This document shows, piece after piece, positions 36,014 through 48,116 of a stretch of 64,000 nucleotides of DNA. Origin of the DNA: Bryum argenteum (Eukaryota > Streptophyta > Bryopsida > Bryales > Bryaceae). A program made the position numbers and the translations under genes. Below the pieces are notes generated by a model. That model searched no databases and was not told where the DNA came from. It saw only the letters and a list, made by a program, of their open reading frames with translations. Each line of letters starts with the position of its first letter. The stretch's first letter is position 1. The stretch is taken from the NCBI GenBank assembly GCA_037043015.1, contig CM073329.1:13222648-13286647 (forward strand), read 5' to 3'.

Positions 36014-36027
36014 GTGGGCCCATAACC
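36014..36027 (-). other. copia primer-binding site, initiator-tRNA half-molecule type
   Basis: Directly next to the 5' LTR, the element strand reads GGTTATGGGCCCAC. Its complement, GTGGGCCCATAACC, is the anticodon arm of plant initiator tRNA-Met (anticodon CAT inside it), not the tRNA 3' end. Drosophila copia is known to prime from such an internal tRNA fragment. Confidence 0.8.
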
Positions 36028-36272
36028 TATTGAGATTGAAGGGAAAGACTTTACTTAGATGGTATTGGATAGTTTCAGCCATGCAAGGGCTGAATACAAG
36101 TAGGAGGAAGCCTCCTCTACATATCTCCTAACCATGTGGGATAACTCACCACTATGGGCTGCCTTTGACTATTAGCAACACCTAATGGAGTCTATGAACT
36201 AACTAAGTGTGTAGTTCTACTCATATGCCTCCATGTACACTATCTACTCCAATAGGTACATGTTTCTCAACA
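36028..36272 (-). repeat. copia 5' LTR
   Basis: 245 bp, identical over its whole length to 30671-30915. Confidence 0.95.
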
Positions 36273-36292
36273 AATTGTACTACACTACTTCC

Positions 36293-36550
36293 AACCCCAA
36301 TTCCGTTAAAATGGCACTATGCCATGTGCCATTTTGTCACACTAGATCTTACATTTGTGCCCATACAGAATGGTGTATTCTGTAATATCACAATTTTTTT
36401 TGTAATATCATTTCTTTATATACATTGTCACTCACTTTCCCTAATATCACCTTAAAATTCTGTTATATCACATGGTTTTTGAACTGCAGTTCAAAAAGTT
36501 GAGGTGTGCCATATTACCGGAATAATGCCATTTTAACGGAATTGGGGATT
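36293..36550 (+). mobile_element. MITE, 3-bp-TSD family, short subtype, best-preserved copy
   Basis: Terminal repeats AACCCCAATTCCGTTAAAAT and the inverted end form a near-perfect pair. TCC at 36290-36292 and 36551-36553 is the target duplication. The unsplit duplicate of the host site at 30614-30670 gives the empty site and confirms both borders. It is 258 bp and non-coding. Confidence 0.85.
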
Positions 36551-36599
36551 TCCCCTCTACTGGGCCGTCTAAAACGAGCTCCTCTCAAGCCATATTTGA

Positions 36600-38111
36600 A
36601 CTAGAGTACCTCATCCACATGATGCAAAAAACCACCAGCTTCGCACTCCATGTGTGTCAAAATAAAAAAATATTCACTTTCTTATTCCACAAAAGCTGTG
36701 TAACCTACGATCTGTTGAAATACATGTGTGCGGCAATCAAATAGTATCTCCTCTGACCTTATTTACACTCCTGAATTTATAGCTGCAACAAATAAATTAG
36801 AGTAGTCAATTGAGTCGGCACACTAGTACTTGAGTGCTGTGTATATAATTCTATCCTACAATTCTCTTTCTGCACAAACGAAACTCCTGCCAAAAGCTTA
36901 AAGGCTGCTGCCGTATAACCTACGAACACCACCGAAATCAGTGACAGAAGTCAGCTCCACGGCTCCAATCAAGATTACATGTTAGTACAAGACTACCCTT
37001 GCTTGTAATTGGTGGGGATTTGGATTGACCTAACTCTGTGTATATTTAGCTTTTCGGAATGTTCTGTTTCCCAAAATCACTCGTCCAAAGGTTAGTCGAC
37101 ATGTAATTGAAACAATCTCACTTGTAATCGAGTCATTCGTCAGCTCGTGTTCGCTGATGAAGTTACGTAGTTTAGAGTATGCCGCGTGCATGGCTGCTAA
37201 CCTGATCCGTGGTGCATATCTAGAACGTGTTCGCAAAACGGGTGACTGTAAGCAGGTGAAGGTGCGTAAGCATAAAGATCATACTTACGTCAATGTAAAG
37301 CTCAAAATGTATCTGGCGAGAATTTATCATTGGATTAGCCTGGAGCTGCGTTGACAGCATCCTGCTGATCACAGCACATTGTGTGTAAATGTCTTTGGTG
37401 ACAAATACCGTTTAGGAAGTGGACGAACACGAGGCAGCCAACGTGAGGTTTACCAGTTTCATTCGGCGGTGACTGTGATCTGGTCTTATCCACCCTGAGT
37501 TGCATAAAAAGGTCATACTGTAGAGTTGCCTTGCAACATAGGAGTGATAGGACAAGGGCAATACCATATTAGGAAGAAAATATCTGTATGCAGATAAGGA
37601 CGTTAGAGCTTTTGCCACCTCATAGTTCTCTTTCCTTGATTAGAGTATCTCTGCACAACAAAAATTTACCTTTTTGTAAGTATGTGTAGAAAAGCTAATG
37701 TTCAATGACTTCATGGGAAGGGTAGGTAGCAGCAGGCTAGTAAGAAGGAGTGTAAGAGCATTCCTTTAAGTCTCTTCTCTGTCCCTAAACGTTTAGGAGA
37801 AAGAGTTTGATACATCTATGAATACAAAAAGTACAAAAGTGCATCAAACCAATTTGTCTCCAAAATCTATGGGTGTAAAATACATATTGGATTCTGCATC
37901 TCAAAGGCAGATTGGGGCCAATACAGATTGGGTTCTGCATCATTTTGGTTACTTGTGAGGTTTGCTTTGTGATGACAATATATAGATATGTAGCAGCTAG
38001 TACGAATGCTAGCACGCATGTTGTTATCATGCCCCTAAATGCCCAAATTGTACGCCATAGGGCATAGGCGCGCATTTGATGTCTACCACCACCCCCAAAA
38101 CGATAAATTCC
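36600..38111. other. intergenic DNA, nothing recognised
   Basis: Small frames near 37157 (+) and 37785 (-) lack motifs. No repeat was recognised. Confidence 0.3.
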
Positions 38112-38115
38112 TTAA

Positions 38116-38332
38116 CCCTTAAACGCCTAAGGTGACCCGAGGGGTCCTTGGTCCTTTTCCAACAGAATCTTCTCCGTAGCTCTCAATGTACTCAACTTTT
38201 CACTTATATTTTGATCTCAAACTGTTCACCTTCTTCTGATGCATTCAAAATGTGAAAAGTTGAGTACATTGAGAGCTTTAGAGGAGATTCTCTTGGAATC
38301 AAGCCCCTTGGGCTTGCTTGGGCGTTTAAGGG
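38116..38332. mobile_element. piggyBac-type MITE, 217 bp, palindromic, third family
   Basis: TTAA at 38112-38115 and 38333-38336 flank termini CCCTTAAACGCC(T/C)AAG. Inside, arms at about 38161-38202 and 38251-38295 ('CTCTCAATGTACTCAACTTT' and its inverse) are nearly perfect inverted repeats, so most of the element can fold on itself. Confidence 0.82.
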
Positions 38333-38336
38333 TTAA

Positions 38337-39943
38337 GCGCCAACTCAGAATCCTTCAGCCTATACCTTCTTCCTTGATTTATTAGTTTCTGCTTATGTAG
38401 AGCATCCTCCATGCATCCCCTGAAAACATCCATGAACAAAACTTTTCGGGGTCTGAACAAAGTAGTCCCCTCAACCCACCTTTGATGAAACCCTCAAATT
38501 TTGAAGACTCCACACATTAAGCCTCCTACTCGCTACATTTGAGCCCTTTTTGCAGCCATGAACATCCCCTAAAAATAAAGTAGTGCACTCAACTGCAACT
38601 ATAGAAGTCAACCCCCCCCCCCCCTTGTTCCGTTGATAACCCCACACTTGCCGCATCGCTTTAGTTGACACAAGTGAAGGAGATTCACGTCGCGTTTCCC
38701 ACATCACCTTTATTTTCACCTATGTAATCGCTACCACGTCAATTTCACTACCGTTTAAGGATGCGTAGGTACTAAAAGGCTCACTATGGGTTTAGGCGAC
38801 CTACCCTAGATATCTCTTGTCGTTTGTATTGGGCTTGCTAGAGCTCCCTCTACTTCCTTATACGGGGGCATTTTTCAGGGCATGCATTGGGGATGCCCTT
38901 ACCACTGAAAATGGACACTTGGGTGCCGGCCGTGGGTGGCTATGCTCTATCGTGCAAAGATGCAAGCGATGGATTCTCGGGAGCAAAAATCGGTAACTGC
39001 ATTTTTGCTTCATACAGTACTGGGCCACCCCGCTTATGTCAAGCTTCCCAGTCTCTTCACGTGAGTGCTGCATTGGGAGAACAACCTTACTTTTCAACAT
39101 TCCTGGGTATACCTTTCTTCTTTCAAAATCTTATAATATGAGAATATTCTACTTTCTATTGGAATTTTGGAATGTTGATGCCGGTCAATACGTTTCTCGT
39201 GACACTGAACACGACAATTGCATACATTCTATTCAGGACACAAAACAACAAACTAAGGTTTCCCTTTTTGAGTCTGATAAATCAGATATGTATCTGCAAC
39301 TTTGGAATCTGTAGTAGCCACAAGCCCGCTTTCTCTGATGGCACAGTCCCACATAACTTACGTTGGGCAAGGGCATGATATGGGTACCACTAAGACGCGT
39401 CTCATGATGTGTGACCTATGTCTATTTCATTTCATTACGTATGTGCCAGAAATTCCTTTTTTAACCCCATGTATATAACTATAGCCATGTTACCTATAAT
39501 ACCATGTGTAAGAAGAGTTCAAAAATTATGATTCCAAATGATCCAACTTCCCACAGCCTTTGCACATTCTTCAAAAATGATTCCCTAAGCACCCACATTG
39601 AGCTTGCTACTCTGAAATTGAGCCTATGCATGAGTTGATGCAGAGGTCAATGCAAAGATCTCTGACTCAGACGGCAGAAGAAGCTGATGAAGATTGTCTA
39701 ATGACATAGCCACATAGCAAAAAAAAACGCTCAATCTGAACAACAAACTTCTAAGTAAGAAATTATCAGTGAGATATCACAGATGTCTTATTAGAATTTG
39801 GAACGAGGCCTTTGCAGCAGGCATAGCTACAAATTTAAGTGTGCGGCATTTGTTCATACTATTCACAACTTGAAAGCCACTTTATGTCGAGGGAGATATA
39901 ACTCTCCCCCATCCCTAAACCTGCCCAAAAAATAAAAAAAGGT
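38337..39943. other. intergenic DNA with a C homopolymer
   Basis: A run of about 14 C residues is at 38611. Frames of 80-90 codons around 38860-39310 have no recognisable motif. The right part is 3' flank of the phosphoglycerate mutase gene. Confidence 0.3.
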
Positions 39944-42292
39944 TCAAATCAGAGAATCCGTCTCTCCCTTTTTCAAAACTGATGAAACGCCCAGCGGTGC
40001 ATTGTCCAAAGGATGGTTGGCATTGTCCCTGGGCGGCAGAATGCAACACTCCACAAATCCCTCCCCGTTGTATGTATACGAATACGGCAAGGCAGTCAGA
40101 ATCTGCATAACGACAAAAAGCGAACTGAAATCAGGATCAGCTACAAAGTGTTGCTGTTTCGCCAGGATCATGTGCTGCTAATGAATCCGACAGCAACGTC
40201 CCAATGCAATGAGAGCGAGAACTCTACTGTTGACCAAACAGTGGGAGCTGCGGTATAATTCATTTGACCAATAGTGTGTGTTGCATGTTGAGAGATGATA
40301 TTGCTGGACGATTCTACCCATTTTCTATACTAAAGTAAGTACCTACTCAAACTTCATTCCTTGTCCAAAAAAGTACCATATAATACTCATTAAATGTTCG
40401 TGGCATACTGGAGTGGCCTCCTGGCTTACTGGAGTGCCTTAGCTTCTGATTGAGTCAGGCATCAGCGAGGAAAGAAACAAGTGTTGCGTGGTGGCTTGTT
40501 GGCCCTATTGGCCCTTTTTAGGTTTACTACTTTGTTGTTCAACCCCTTTCACACAGCTGAAATCAAAACCAGCTCAACATTCCTTTTCACCTCGTCTATT
40601 TGTACATTGTTTGTTTGCTCAGTGTTGCTTGTACAAACTCAACTTGACTGTAGCGAACCGATTAACAGGGTCCTTTGTATCTATCGATACTTTGTTACTC
40701 TTAAGCGCTCCCAAACAAGAAGAATACTTTAGCCGCCGTGGATTACCAATACTAAGGCTGTTCTACACGAAAGGTTCTGTTGGCCCATGAGAACGTATGT
40801 AATCACTGATATGCCCACACCGAGCTTCATGAAAGTCAAGAGTACTGGTGACAACATTCATGAGAAAATAGATTGACTTGGTGATTGCAATGGATTACCT
40901 GCAGGCGAAGCATTTCAAGGTCTGAGTAGCCGGCGAGATGCGAGATGAGGCAGCGCAGAACATTGCCATGAGCCACAAGGAAGACATTGCAGCCTTCTTT
41001 CAAGCGCGGCTCGATGGTGGAAGTAAAGAATCCCACAGACCTTGCGTACGTATCCTACACCCACAATCAGCAACAACACGTTTAGCTTTTCCAAAGCCAA
41101 GCAAAGAGCGGCTTAATTCCCAAAAGGGATCTCGAGATCTCCTCCCTGTAAGAGGGCAGCTTCAGACGCTTTGTTCCTTTTAGCTGTTCCCCTCTTTGCA
41201 AGTATGGTAAATGCAAGCAGTAGTATACTAGACTACAAAAAAATGAACAAGAGACATGCAATGAAGCTTTTGACCCTTTAGGTTCAATCTCTTACTTGTA
41301 AGCTCTCTCCATTGGGAGGCCTTGTGTCGTAGCTTCGTCGCCATTTCGTCACCGTTTCCTCCCCAAACTCCGCCACAGCTGCAGTCTTGTTCAATCCCTG
41401 CAATGCAACAGACTCTTCAATCATGTGTAAACCATCCTCTGGAAGACAAATGATGTAAAGCCTAACATTATTCGACCTTGTTGAGAGATCTCTCTGCAGA
41501 TAAGCTAACCTGGAGATCTCCATAGCAACGTTCGTTGAGAGCAGGGTCAGCATACATAGGCAGCATTCGACATGAAGCAGTTTCCAGTGCCTTGGCAGCT
41601 GCATCACGTAATCGAATCCGGTTGGCGTCTCCTGTTTTGCCTTTTCCATAGAATCCTCCTCTCACCAACACTGGCACTCGCTTGAACTTGCTCTGCTCGC
41701 ATACAAATCACCTTATTAGAATAATCTCTTCATAATGAGCTGACACCAGATGAAACATTGCATGCGTCGGTGAATTCGAACCTGGGTCATTGCAATGAGA
41801 GCAGTTTGCTTGGCACGAACAAGACGACTAGTGAACACAATATCAAAGTCGATCTCACTGACAGCTCTCCCACCAGCGAGTGCTTCCGTTATACCCTTCT
41901 CCGTCAACGGAATGTCAACATCCCTGTTCAAGAACCCCAATTCAAAACCTCAAATTCTCCAAATTAGGGTTTCTCAAAGCTCAAAACAATCTCAACATGG
42001 GTATCAACATACCCCGTGAACAGCTTCAAGTCATTCCACATGCTTTCACCTGCTCCACCACCCAATTCAAAATCAATAAAAATCCCGAAAAATTCTCGGA
42101 ATTCAAGAAATTGGGGTAGTTCGAATTACCGTGGCGCATGAGGATGAGCTGGGATTGTACATTGGTGCCGACATTGGAAGGAACGAACGGCATAGGCACC
42201 CTCCGTTGCTGCTGCTTGTCCGGGGGTACGGTAACTGCTTGAATGGGATTCCGGCCTACGCCATAGCTCAGTTGCACACGGCAAGCTGCCAT
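39944..42292 (-). CDS. 2,3-bisphosphoglycerate-dependent phosphoglycerate mutase, probably plastid
   Basis: This glycolytic enzyme interconverts 3- and 2-phosphoglycerate through a phosphohistidine. Seven exons on the minus strand: 42292-42130, 42049-42013 (37 nt), 41923-41782, 41692-41510, 41397-41296, 41054-40899, 40102-39944. Phases are consistent and all introns GT-AG, giving 313 aa. Landmarks are 'LILMRHGESMWN' with the phosphorylated H54, '[13 protein letters not shown]', '[12 protein letters not shown]', '[15 protein letters not shown]', '[10 protein letters not shown]', 'GESLQDTYARSV' and '[10 protein letters not shown]'. The first about 45 residues are basic, serine/proline-containing and lack acidic bias, compatible with a plastid transit peptide. 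Exon 4 carries a family insert ('[20 protein letters not shown]') not found in bacterial enzymes. The C-terminus diverges from the family after exon 6, so the last exon is less certain. Confidence 0.88.
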
Positions 42293-45200
42293 TGAATTCC
42301 CCCGAAGAACTCAATTGCAGCAGAATTGATTGATACAAAAGATTGTACGCAAGCTGGAGCGTATGAGGAATGCGATACGATGCCTGAGAGTGATTGTTAT
42401 CGGAATTATCACCAACCTCGTGTGAGTGAAGTAGCGACGAGATGAAAGGAGGACTGCTGGCCCAATTGCCTTTCTTTTCGAGATTTTGCAAGAAATCAAG
42501 GCAATGGAGGAATGGCCTCACATGGCTTCAATCCTCATTGTTGATTGGTTAAACTTGCAATTAATATCATTTTCTTTTCTTTCCATTCACATTCTTGTTT
42601 TTTGTTCCAAACATGAAAGGTAGATTGAATCTTTGAAAACGTTTTAGAAAAAAAGTCGTCTCTCTTGTCTTGGAGGTTTCCTGAAGGAGATTTCATTGGA
42701 AGTCTACTTGGAAGTGGCAAGTGCTATGAGAAGAAGTTGATAGCTAAGGGCTACTTTATGCGAAGAGTCAAGCCATCGAAGCTTAAGGCAATATCGTCTC
42801 ATATGATTGGTGTATTTTCTTGGAATTCATGATAAATCTAAAATGAAGTTTTTTATTGATCTAATCTTCTACATAATACGCATAATCTCCAAGATTGGCT
42901 CCCTTTACCACTCCCTTCCAAGCTTATCAATCTTGACTTTGCGCGGTACTATACCTTATGACAACGCAAATCCTACCAAAGATTATTGATTATTTTCTTA
43001 TTACTTGGTTTGGTTTTCGCTTACTAACAACAGTCTGTCTTCCACATCTCGTGTAAATAATATAGTGTGTAACTAGTAAGCCCATTTGCTGACTTTGAGG
43101 CCTTCAAAAGGCACTTGATGCGTTCATATGCATTCTAAGTTCTCATAGTTGACTTCCGTCAAATTGATTCGTGACATGCTTTGCCATATTGATTCGAAGT
43201 ATGTTTCCTTGTGTTAATCACCCCTAAAACATCGGAGCCCATTACTGTGGATGATGAGAAAGTTGGGAAAATGATTTTGGATGAAAAAGATGTTGTATAT
43301 CATCTAGTACGAGATCTCAAATTCATTTATTGGACACTTTGTGTCCGCTTAGACATTTTAGAGTTAGCTCATGCCCCCCTTTCAAGGAATTTGAAAGGGA
43401 GTCGCTTCACAACTATGACGCATTTTTTTAGGACCTCCTTTGCACGACTCATTCGAGCACCATGGCATTATCAGTGATGCTGCAATTGCACAATGCAATG
43501 ACAAACTTAATCAATTGATGGAGAATTGTAGTTGCTGCTTATATAGAAAATCCTCTATGGGCTAGGGGTGGCCGTGCACAGAATAGAAGATTGGGCTTGT
43601 TACAATCATAATTACAATAATTTGCGTATTTTTTGAAATTTTATACATTCATTATTTCTAAAAAAACTCACCTATTTAACTGAAAATTGGCTTTTAGAAA
43701 CATTGTTTCAAAAGTTCCCTTAAGAAATACTTTGTGAGGGTACTCAAGCATCAAAAGAGACATAAAATTTTAGCATATTTATTAGTAAGACTACTAGATA
43801 TAATGTCCAAAAGTATATTTGGAATGACTTGTTCATAATAACTCAAGAATACTTGTATGAATTGTGTCTCGAATTATACATTTATTATAATTATTATCAC
43901 GATAGTGTATTAGGCTCTAGTAATGATTACTAGTGTAGAAGAAATTCAAGAGTAAGTGACAATCCTAATAATTCATATTGATGACATTAGTTTCACAATT
44001 TTTATTAGCACTCTTGTATGAGTATGAACCATCGAATATAGACAAAAAGTTTAAACATTGTTTCTTCAATCTAGTGTAGACATGATGATATTTGGATTTG
44101 CTTGGCTTTGTATGTGATAATTAAATTCTAAAGTCGTACCAAAAAATTAAAAAGTTTGGTTCAAACCTCCGGGATTTTATTTCTTTGATTCTTACACATT
44201 TAATTGTTTTAAACTCAATATATATCTACAGTTTGAATGTGCCATAGTAATTGTCAATGATCAGAAAAACTAACAGTTAGTTCATTAATGGATCATTATG
44301 AGCCGATGGAAATAACGTATTAGCCACTCGATTCTTGAAAACATTGGCTAAAAATCAACGAAAATCACAAGAACTTTTCTATTCTCAGTATAAAATGAAA
44401 CAATTACTGGAATGGTTTCACCCAACTCTGATCACAAAGGAACTAGGATATTAGCCAGTAAGGATGAAATTATTTCCCGAACCCTGGTAACTATGGTCAC
44501 AATCCAGTTGACTTGCAAACAACTGCTCCGAATTTACACTCCGAGAGCTGCCGCCCTTTGTCGCAGCATTCGGAACCAGCTTTAAGAACTCTTCATTCCT
44601 TCCAATTTTGTAACAACGAGAGAGTCACGTACATGCCAGATTGTGCAAGCGCCATCACTTCTGTAGCCCACACAGCGGACTCGTGATTGATCTTGATGCC
44701 TGCATTTCCTCATCTCGGACGGATCAAACATAAAAGAGCTTGTGTTGGATACAAGTCCATCAATTGCTGCTTCGGAATTGTTCGATAGTAACGGGTTCTG
44801 AAGTTCACATGTGGTTGGTTTCCTTCGAAACGATTGTTGCAGGCGCGCTTTCTTGAGTTACAGAAGAGTTCGTAGATTGCACATAGTTCAGAGCTTCATA
44901 TACAGGGAGACCACACTCAAAATCAATTAAAGCCGATTGATCGAAGAGGTGTACCTGAATGTTATCTGAACTATATTGAGATCGCCACCTCTTCGTTCCG
45001 AAAAGGTGCTCTCACTCAATATCCGTATCGCATAACGCAACTTCTCGGGGGATTTGAAAGAATCAAAAGACGGTATCGCTTCCATGCTTTAGGGTTAGAG
45101 GACCGACAGGCAGAATGTCAATTGCAAGCGCATGAATTAGGGTTTGATCTTTTCCTGCTTCAATGTAACCCTCATCTGATCGGTGACATAAATCTGAACA

Positions 45201-45325
45201 AGAATTTGAGACCAATTTGTTGGGGTTTCTATCGACAGCGAGAATGGCAATCACATGTGTGTAAGTGAGGGTTTGATCCAGTTGTGGTTCGAGCAGGACG
45301 TGAGTGGATTTTACGGGTGGGCAAG
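42293..45325. other. intergenic DNA between the two mutase-fold genes
   Basis: No gene is recognised. A frame at 43211-43477 (88 codons) lacks motifs. The last few hundred bases (from about 44460) are GC-richer and probably hold the promoter of the next gene. Confidence 0.3.
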
Positions 45326-46456
45326 ATGGTGAAACCATCAGGAGCATACCCGATGGCCCGGAGCAAGATAATTCACCTGGTGCGCCACGGTCAAGCGACG
45401 CACAACAAAGCGCGCGACGATTTTCCGACCGATGACGTATACGTTGACGAAGCTTACTTCGACGCGCCGTTGACAGATCTGGGGTGGAAGCAAGCGCAAT
45501 TCCTGCGCGAGCACGTTGCCAATACAAACTCCATCAAGCCGCAGCTGGTTGTGTGCTCGCCGCTGTCGCGCGCTATCCAAACTGCCATCGGCGTGTTCGG
45601 ATCGGGCAACTCGCTGCGCCCCTCTGAGTCCAAGTTCAATGCCCTCATGCTTGACAATGTCGCAGGCTAGTTGGTTATCCTCTTTCCATTGGGGGGGGAG
45701 TCTTGGGAATGAAGTCGGGGGGTCTTGGGATAAGCTCTGGCTTTTACTGGTGAAAGGGAAAATTGGCCATACTGTGAAATTGCCTGCTCAGTTTCTTCAT
45801 TGATTTTGACAAAATGGCGGTTTATTGCTGAAAAAGAAGAATTGGATCTATTCTTGCCTGCTTGATTATGAGATTCAAGACCCTCAATCCTCTTTATTGA
45901 GATGATATTATCAAACATGATCAACCTCATCAATCATCAGTTTCTCTTAAATTTCATTCATAGAAACAAGTGTTAGTTGCTTATAGGCAAGCGCCCTGGA
46001 ATCTCAGCAGAGAACTGTCCCAGATTCCAAGTAGTAGAATGGTGCAGAGAGTGCATAGGAGAACACCCATGCGACAGACGCCGCGCCGTCTCCGAGTTAC
46101 AATCCCAGTACCCAGCAATCGACTTCTCAGACATAGTGAACGATGAAGACGTGCACTGGAAAGTGGACAAGCGTGAGAGGACGGAGGATGTGCAGTACCG
46201 AGCGGCAGTGTTTGCGAACTGGCTCTTGAATCAGACAGAGCAACGGATCGCCGTGGTGGCGCACAGTGGGTTCATCTGGGAGTTTACACGGTTGTTTGGA
46301 GAGGATTTGAGTACGTTGGTGAGGAAGGAGTTGCAAGATGGGTATGGGAACTGTGAGCTCAGGAGTATTGTGTTGGTGGATAAGCAGGGGCTTGGACAAC
46401 CGTTTGGTCGGACTGATTTTCCTGGCTGCTCTGCTGCTTACTTTCCTGGACAATAG
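45326..46456 (+). CDS. histidine phosphatase superfamily protein (phosphoglycerate mutase-like)
   Basis: A branch-1 histidine phosphatase related to plant 'phosphoglycerate mutase-like' proteins; the substrate is unknown. Two exons, 45326-45665 and 45987-46456, give 269 aa. Catalytic elements are H21 in 'HLVRHGQATHN', the 'CSPLSRAIQTA' arginine, 'CRECIGEHPCDRR' and the second histidine in 'VVAHSGFIWEF'. The intron joins best as GC-AG (donor CAG|GCTAGT, acceptor TTATAG), phase 1; a GT donor at 45659 with acceptor TTAG at 45976 is an alternative that keeps frame. No transit peptide is evident. The stop codon TAG at 46454-46456 overlaps a MITE: only its T is host sequence. Unlike the mutase at 39944-42292, this gene lacks the bisphosphoglycerate-mutase insert regions. 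Confidence 0.85.
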
Positions 46457-46836
46457 AGAAATCCGCTAAGTAGTCCCCAGCTTGGACCTTAGTTGATCCC
46501 CAGTTGGTCCCCAGTCCGTCGTTTCGTGCCCAGTTTTCGGTTATCCGCTAAGTAGAGCAAACTAGGGACCAAATGCACGAAATTGGGGACCAGATGTTCG
46601 GCGCTCGGCGCTGCCCCTCTGAACTCTTCACTCTAGCTTCTCGCTGTGCTACGGACTGGGCACCAAGTCGAACTAGGGACCAAACTCGGAATACCATCAC
46701 AATCGGTGCATTCTTGAGTTTAGCCCTCAGTTCGATCGTAGTGTAAAAAGTTGGTGCCCAGTTCGACGTTTCGTCCCCAGTCCGACCAAAACTGGGTGTT
46801 CTCGTCCCCAGTCCGTCGTACTTAGCGGATTTCTCT
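46455..46836. mobile_element. MITE, 382 bp, inserted in a stop codon
   Basis: Terminal repeats AGAGAAATCCGCTAAGTA are perfect inverted copies, and AAT at 46452-46454 and 46837-46839 is the target duplication. The interior is packed with copies of GTCCCCAGT or GTGCCCAGT in both orientations, many followed by CCGTCG, as in subterminal transposase-binding arrays. A third copy of the terminus (ATCCGCTAAGTAGAGCAAA) lies inside at about 46541. It is non-coding. It differs from the CCTCAATTCC family. Confidence 0.85.
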
Positions 46837-46839
46837 AAT

Positions 46840-48116
46840 AAATTTGCTGTTTCCAGGGCATTATTTATTGTTGGTGTTCTACCGTGTCTCATTCTTGAGT
46901 ACCAAAATAAAACTATGATATGCTACATTCAACCAATTTCAGGCAGAGTTGATGAGTTCATTTTCTCATTACTGTACGAGGTGTGAATACATAGAGCTTC
47001 AATTTGTAAAATTGATATATTCTGCAAATATGGTACTTTTTGGTAGGTGAGAGTTCATCAGAAAGTCACCAAATACAATGTAGAATTGAACCACTTTTGG
47101 ACCAAAAGTGGGCAAGGCTATATTGTTTGAGAAGTGTCGTTGTGAAATCTTGATATTATTACAGAGTCTGATGGTGATATTGTAAGCGGTGAAAACTTTG
47201 GCATGGCTAAATGGCACTATCACAATGCATTTGAGCATTTGGTCAGCATGAAGATAATTGGGGAGCAAAAACTATCACAGAGACTTTTGAGGAATTTGTT
47301 TTAGCCTACTGTACATACAGTAGTTGAAAGCACCAAGCACTCCACCGAGCTTGAAACAAATGAGACAATTTTTCATACCAAAACTACCATTTTATCACAA
47401 AGCACCAATTTGGTGGCATATTTGATTTTAATTTCAAAACAACAATTGTCATCTCAAAAGGTGTACCGGATGGTTGCTATCCGTGTTGTTTGATCAGAGA
47501 GCATGCCCAACCCGCTCTATAGGCTAGAGCATGCAGCCAGATTTGGAGTGTGAGGAACCCCAACCCATGCACTATTTGTAAACCGATCAAGAGGGTTGAA
47601 GTCTCTTAAAGTCTAGGACACCACAACTCCAAGTTATCCATGCTTGCATTCACATTTTAGCGTCCCTATTAACGAATGGAAGAGTACCACGTGACAGAAA
47701 CTTTATTGGGAGAAGATAATGTTGATTATAACTCACTTGTCAGCAAATATGATTGGTGAGCTGCTCTTTCCTTCGCCCTGTCTCCTGGCACGGGTTGCGA
47801 CGCCTAGCCGAGCGGTGCCTGCAAGCTTTTCATGCAGCCAAGCGGCCCGGCCTAAAGCACAGGGCTGGGCATGCTCTGCAATTTCAACGGGAGTAGGGTA
47901 AAGAGTGGCTCTCAACACGAAGAAGTCTCCCCTATCACCACCCGTCCCTCGAGCACTTATCAGAAAACAGAGGTGCCAGCTTCCCCACTGTCGCCACATC
48001 CAAATTCGCACATTCAAGCACTTCCAAGCATAATCACACCGAATTATTTTCCAATCAAAATCTCACACCTCCAATCGTCTTTCACTGCACCATCACCTTG
48101 CTCGAATTTCGCCCCA
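46840..48116. other. intergenic DNA; promoter of CRR7 at the right
   Basis: No gene is recognised in the AT-rich left part. From about 47740 the composition becomes GC-richer and leads into the CRR7 start; the frame of CRR7 is open upstream to about 47871 but the ATG at 48117 fits the family better. Confidence 0.35.

Larger units (their letters stand above)
30671..36272 (-). mobile_element. complete Ty1/copia LTR retrotransposon, 5602 bp
   Basis: Identical 245-bp LTRs bound the element, and the target duplication AATTG is present on both sides (30666-30670 and 36273-36277). On the minus strand the order is 5' LTR, primer-binding site, a ~1 kb leader, gag-pol, polypurine tract, 3' LTR. The pol order (protease, integrase, reverse transcriptase, RNase H) defines Ty1/copia. 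Identical LTRs imply a very recent insertion, yet gag-pol carries a stop and a frameshift, so the copy was probably mobilised by proteins from another element. Confidence 0.95.

Noticed and set aside
40481-40790. 83- and 100-codon ORFs inside the last intron of the phosphoglycerate mutase gene
   Set aside because: Overlapping frames of similar length, no domain, and they lie between two well-supported exons.
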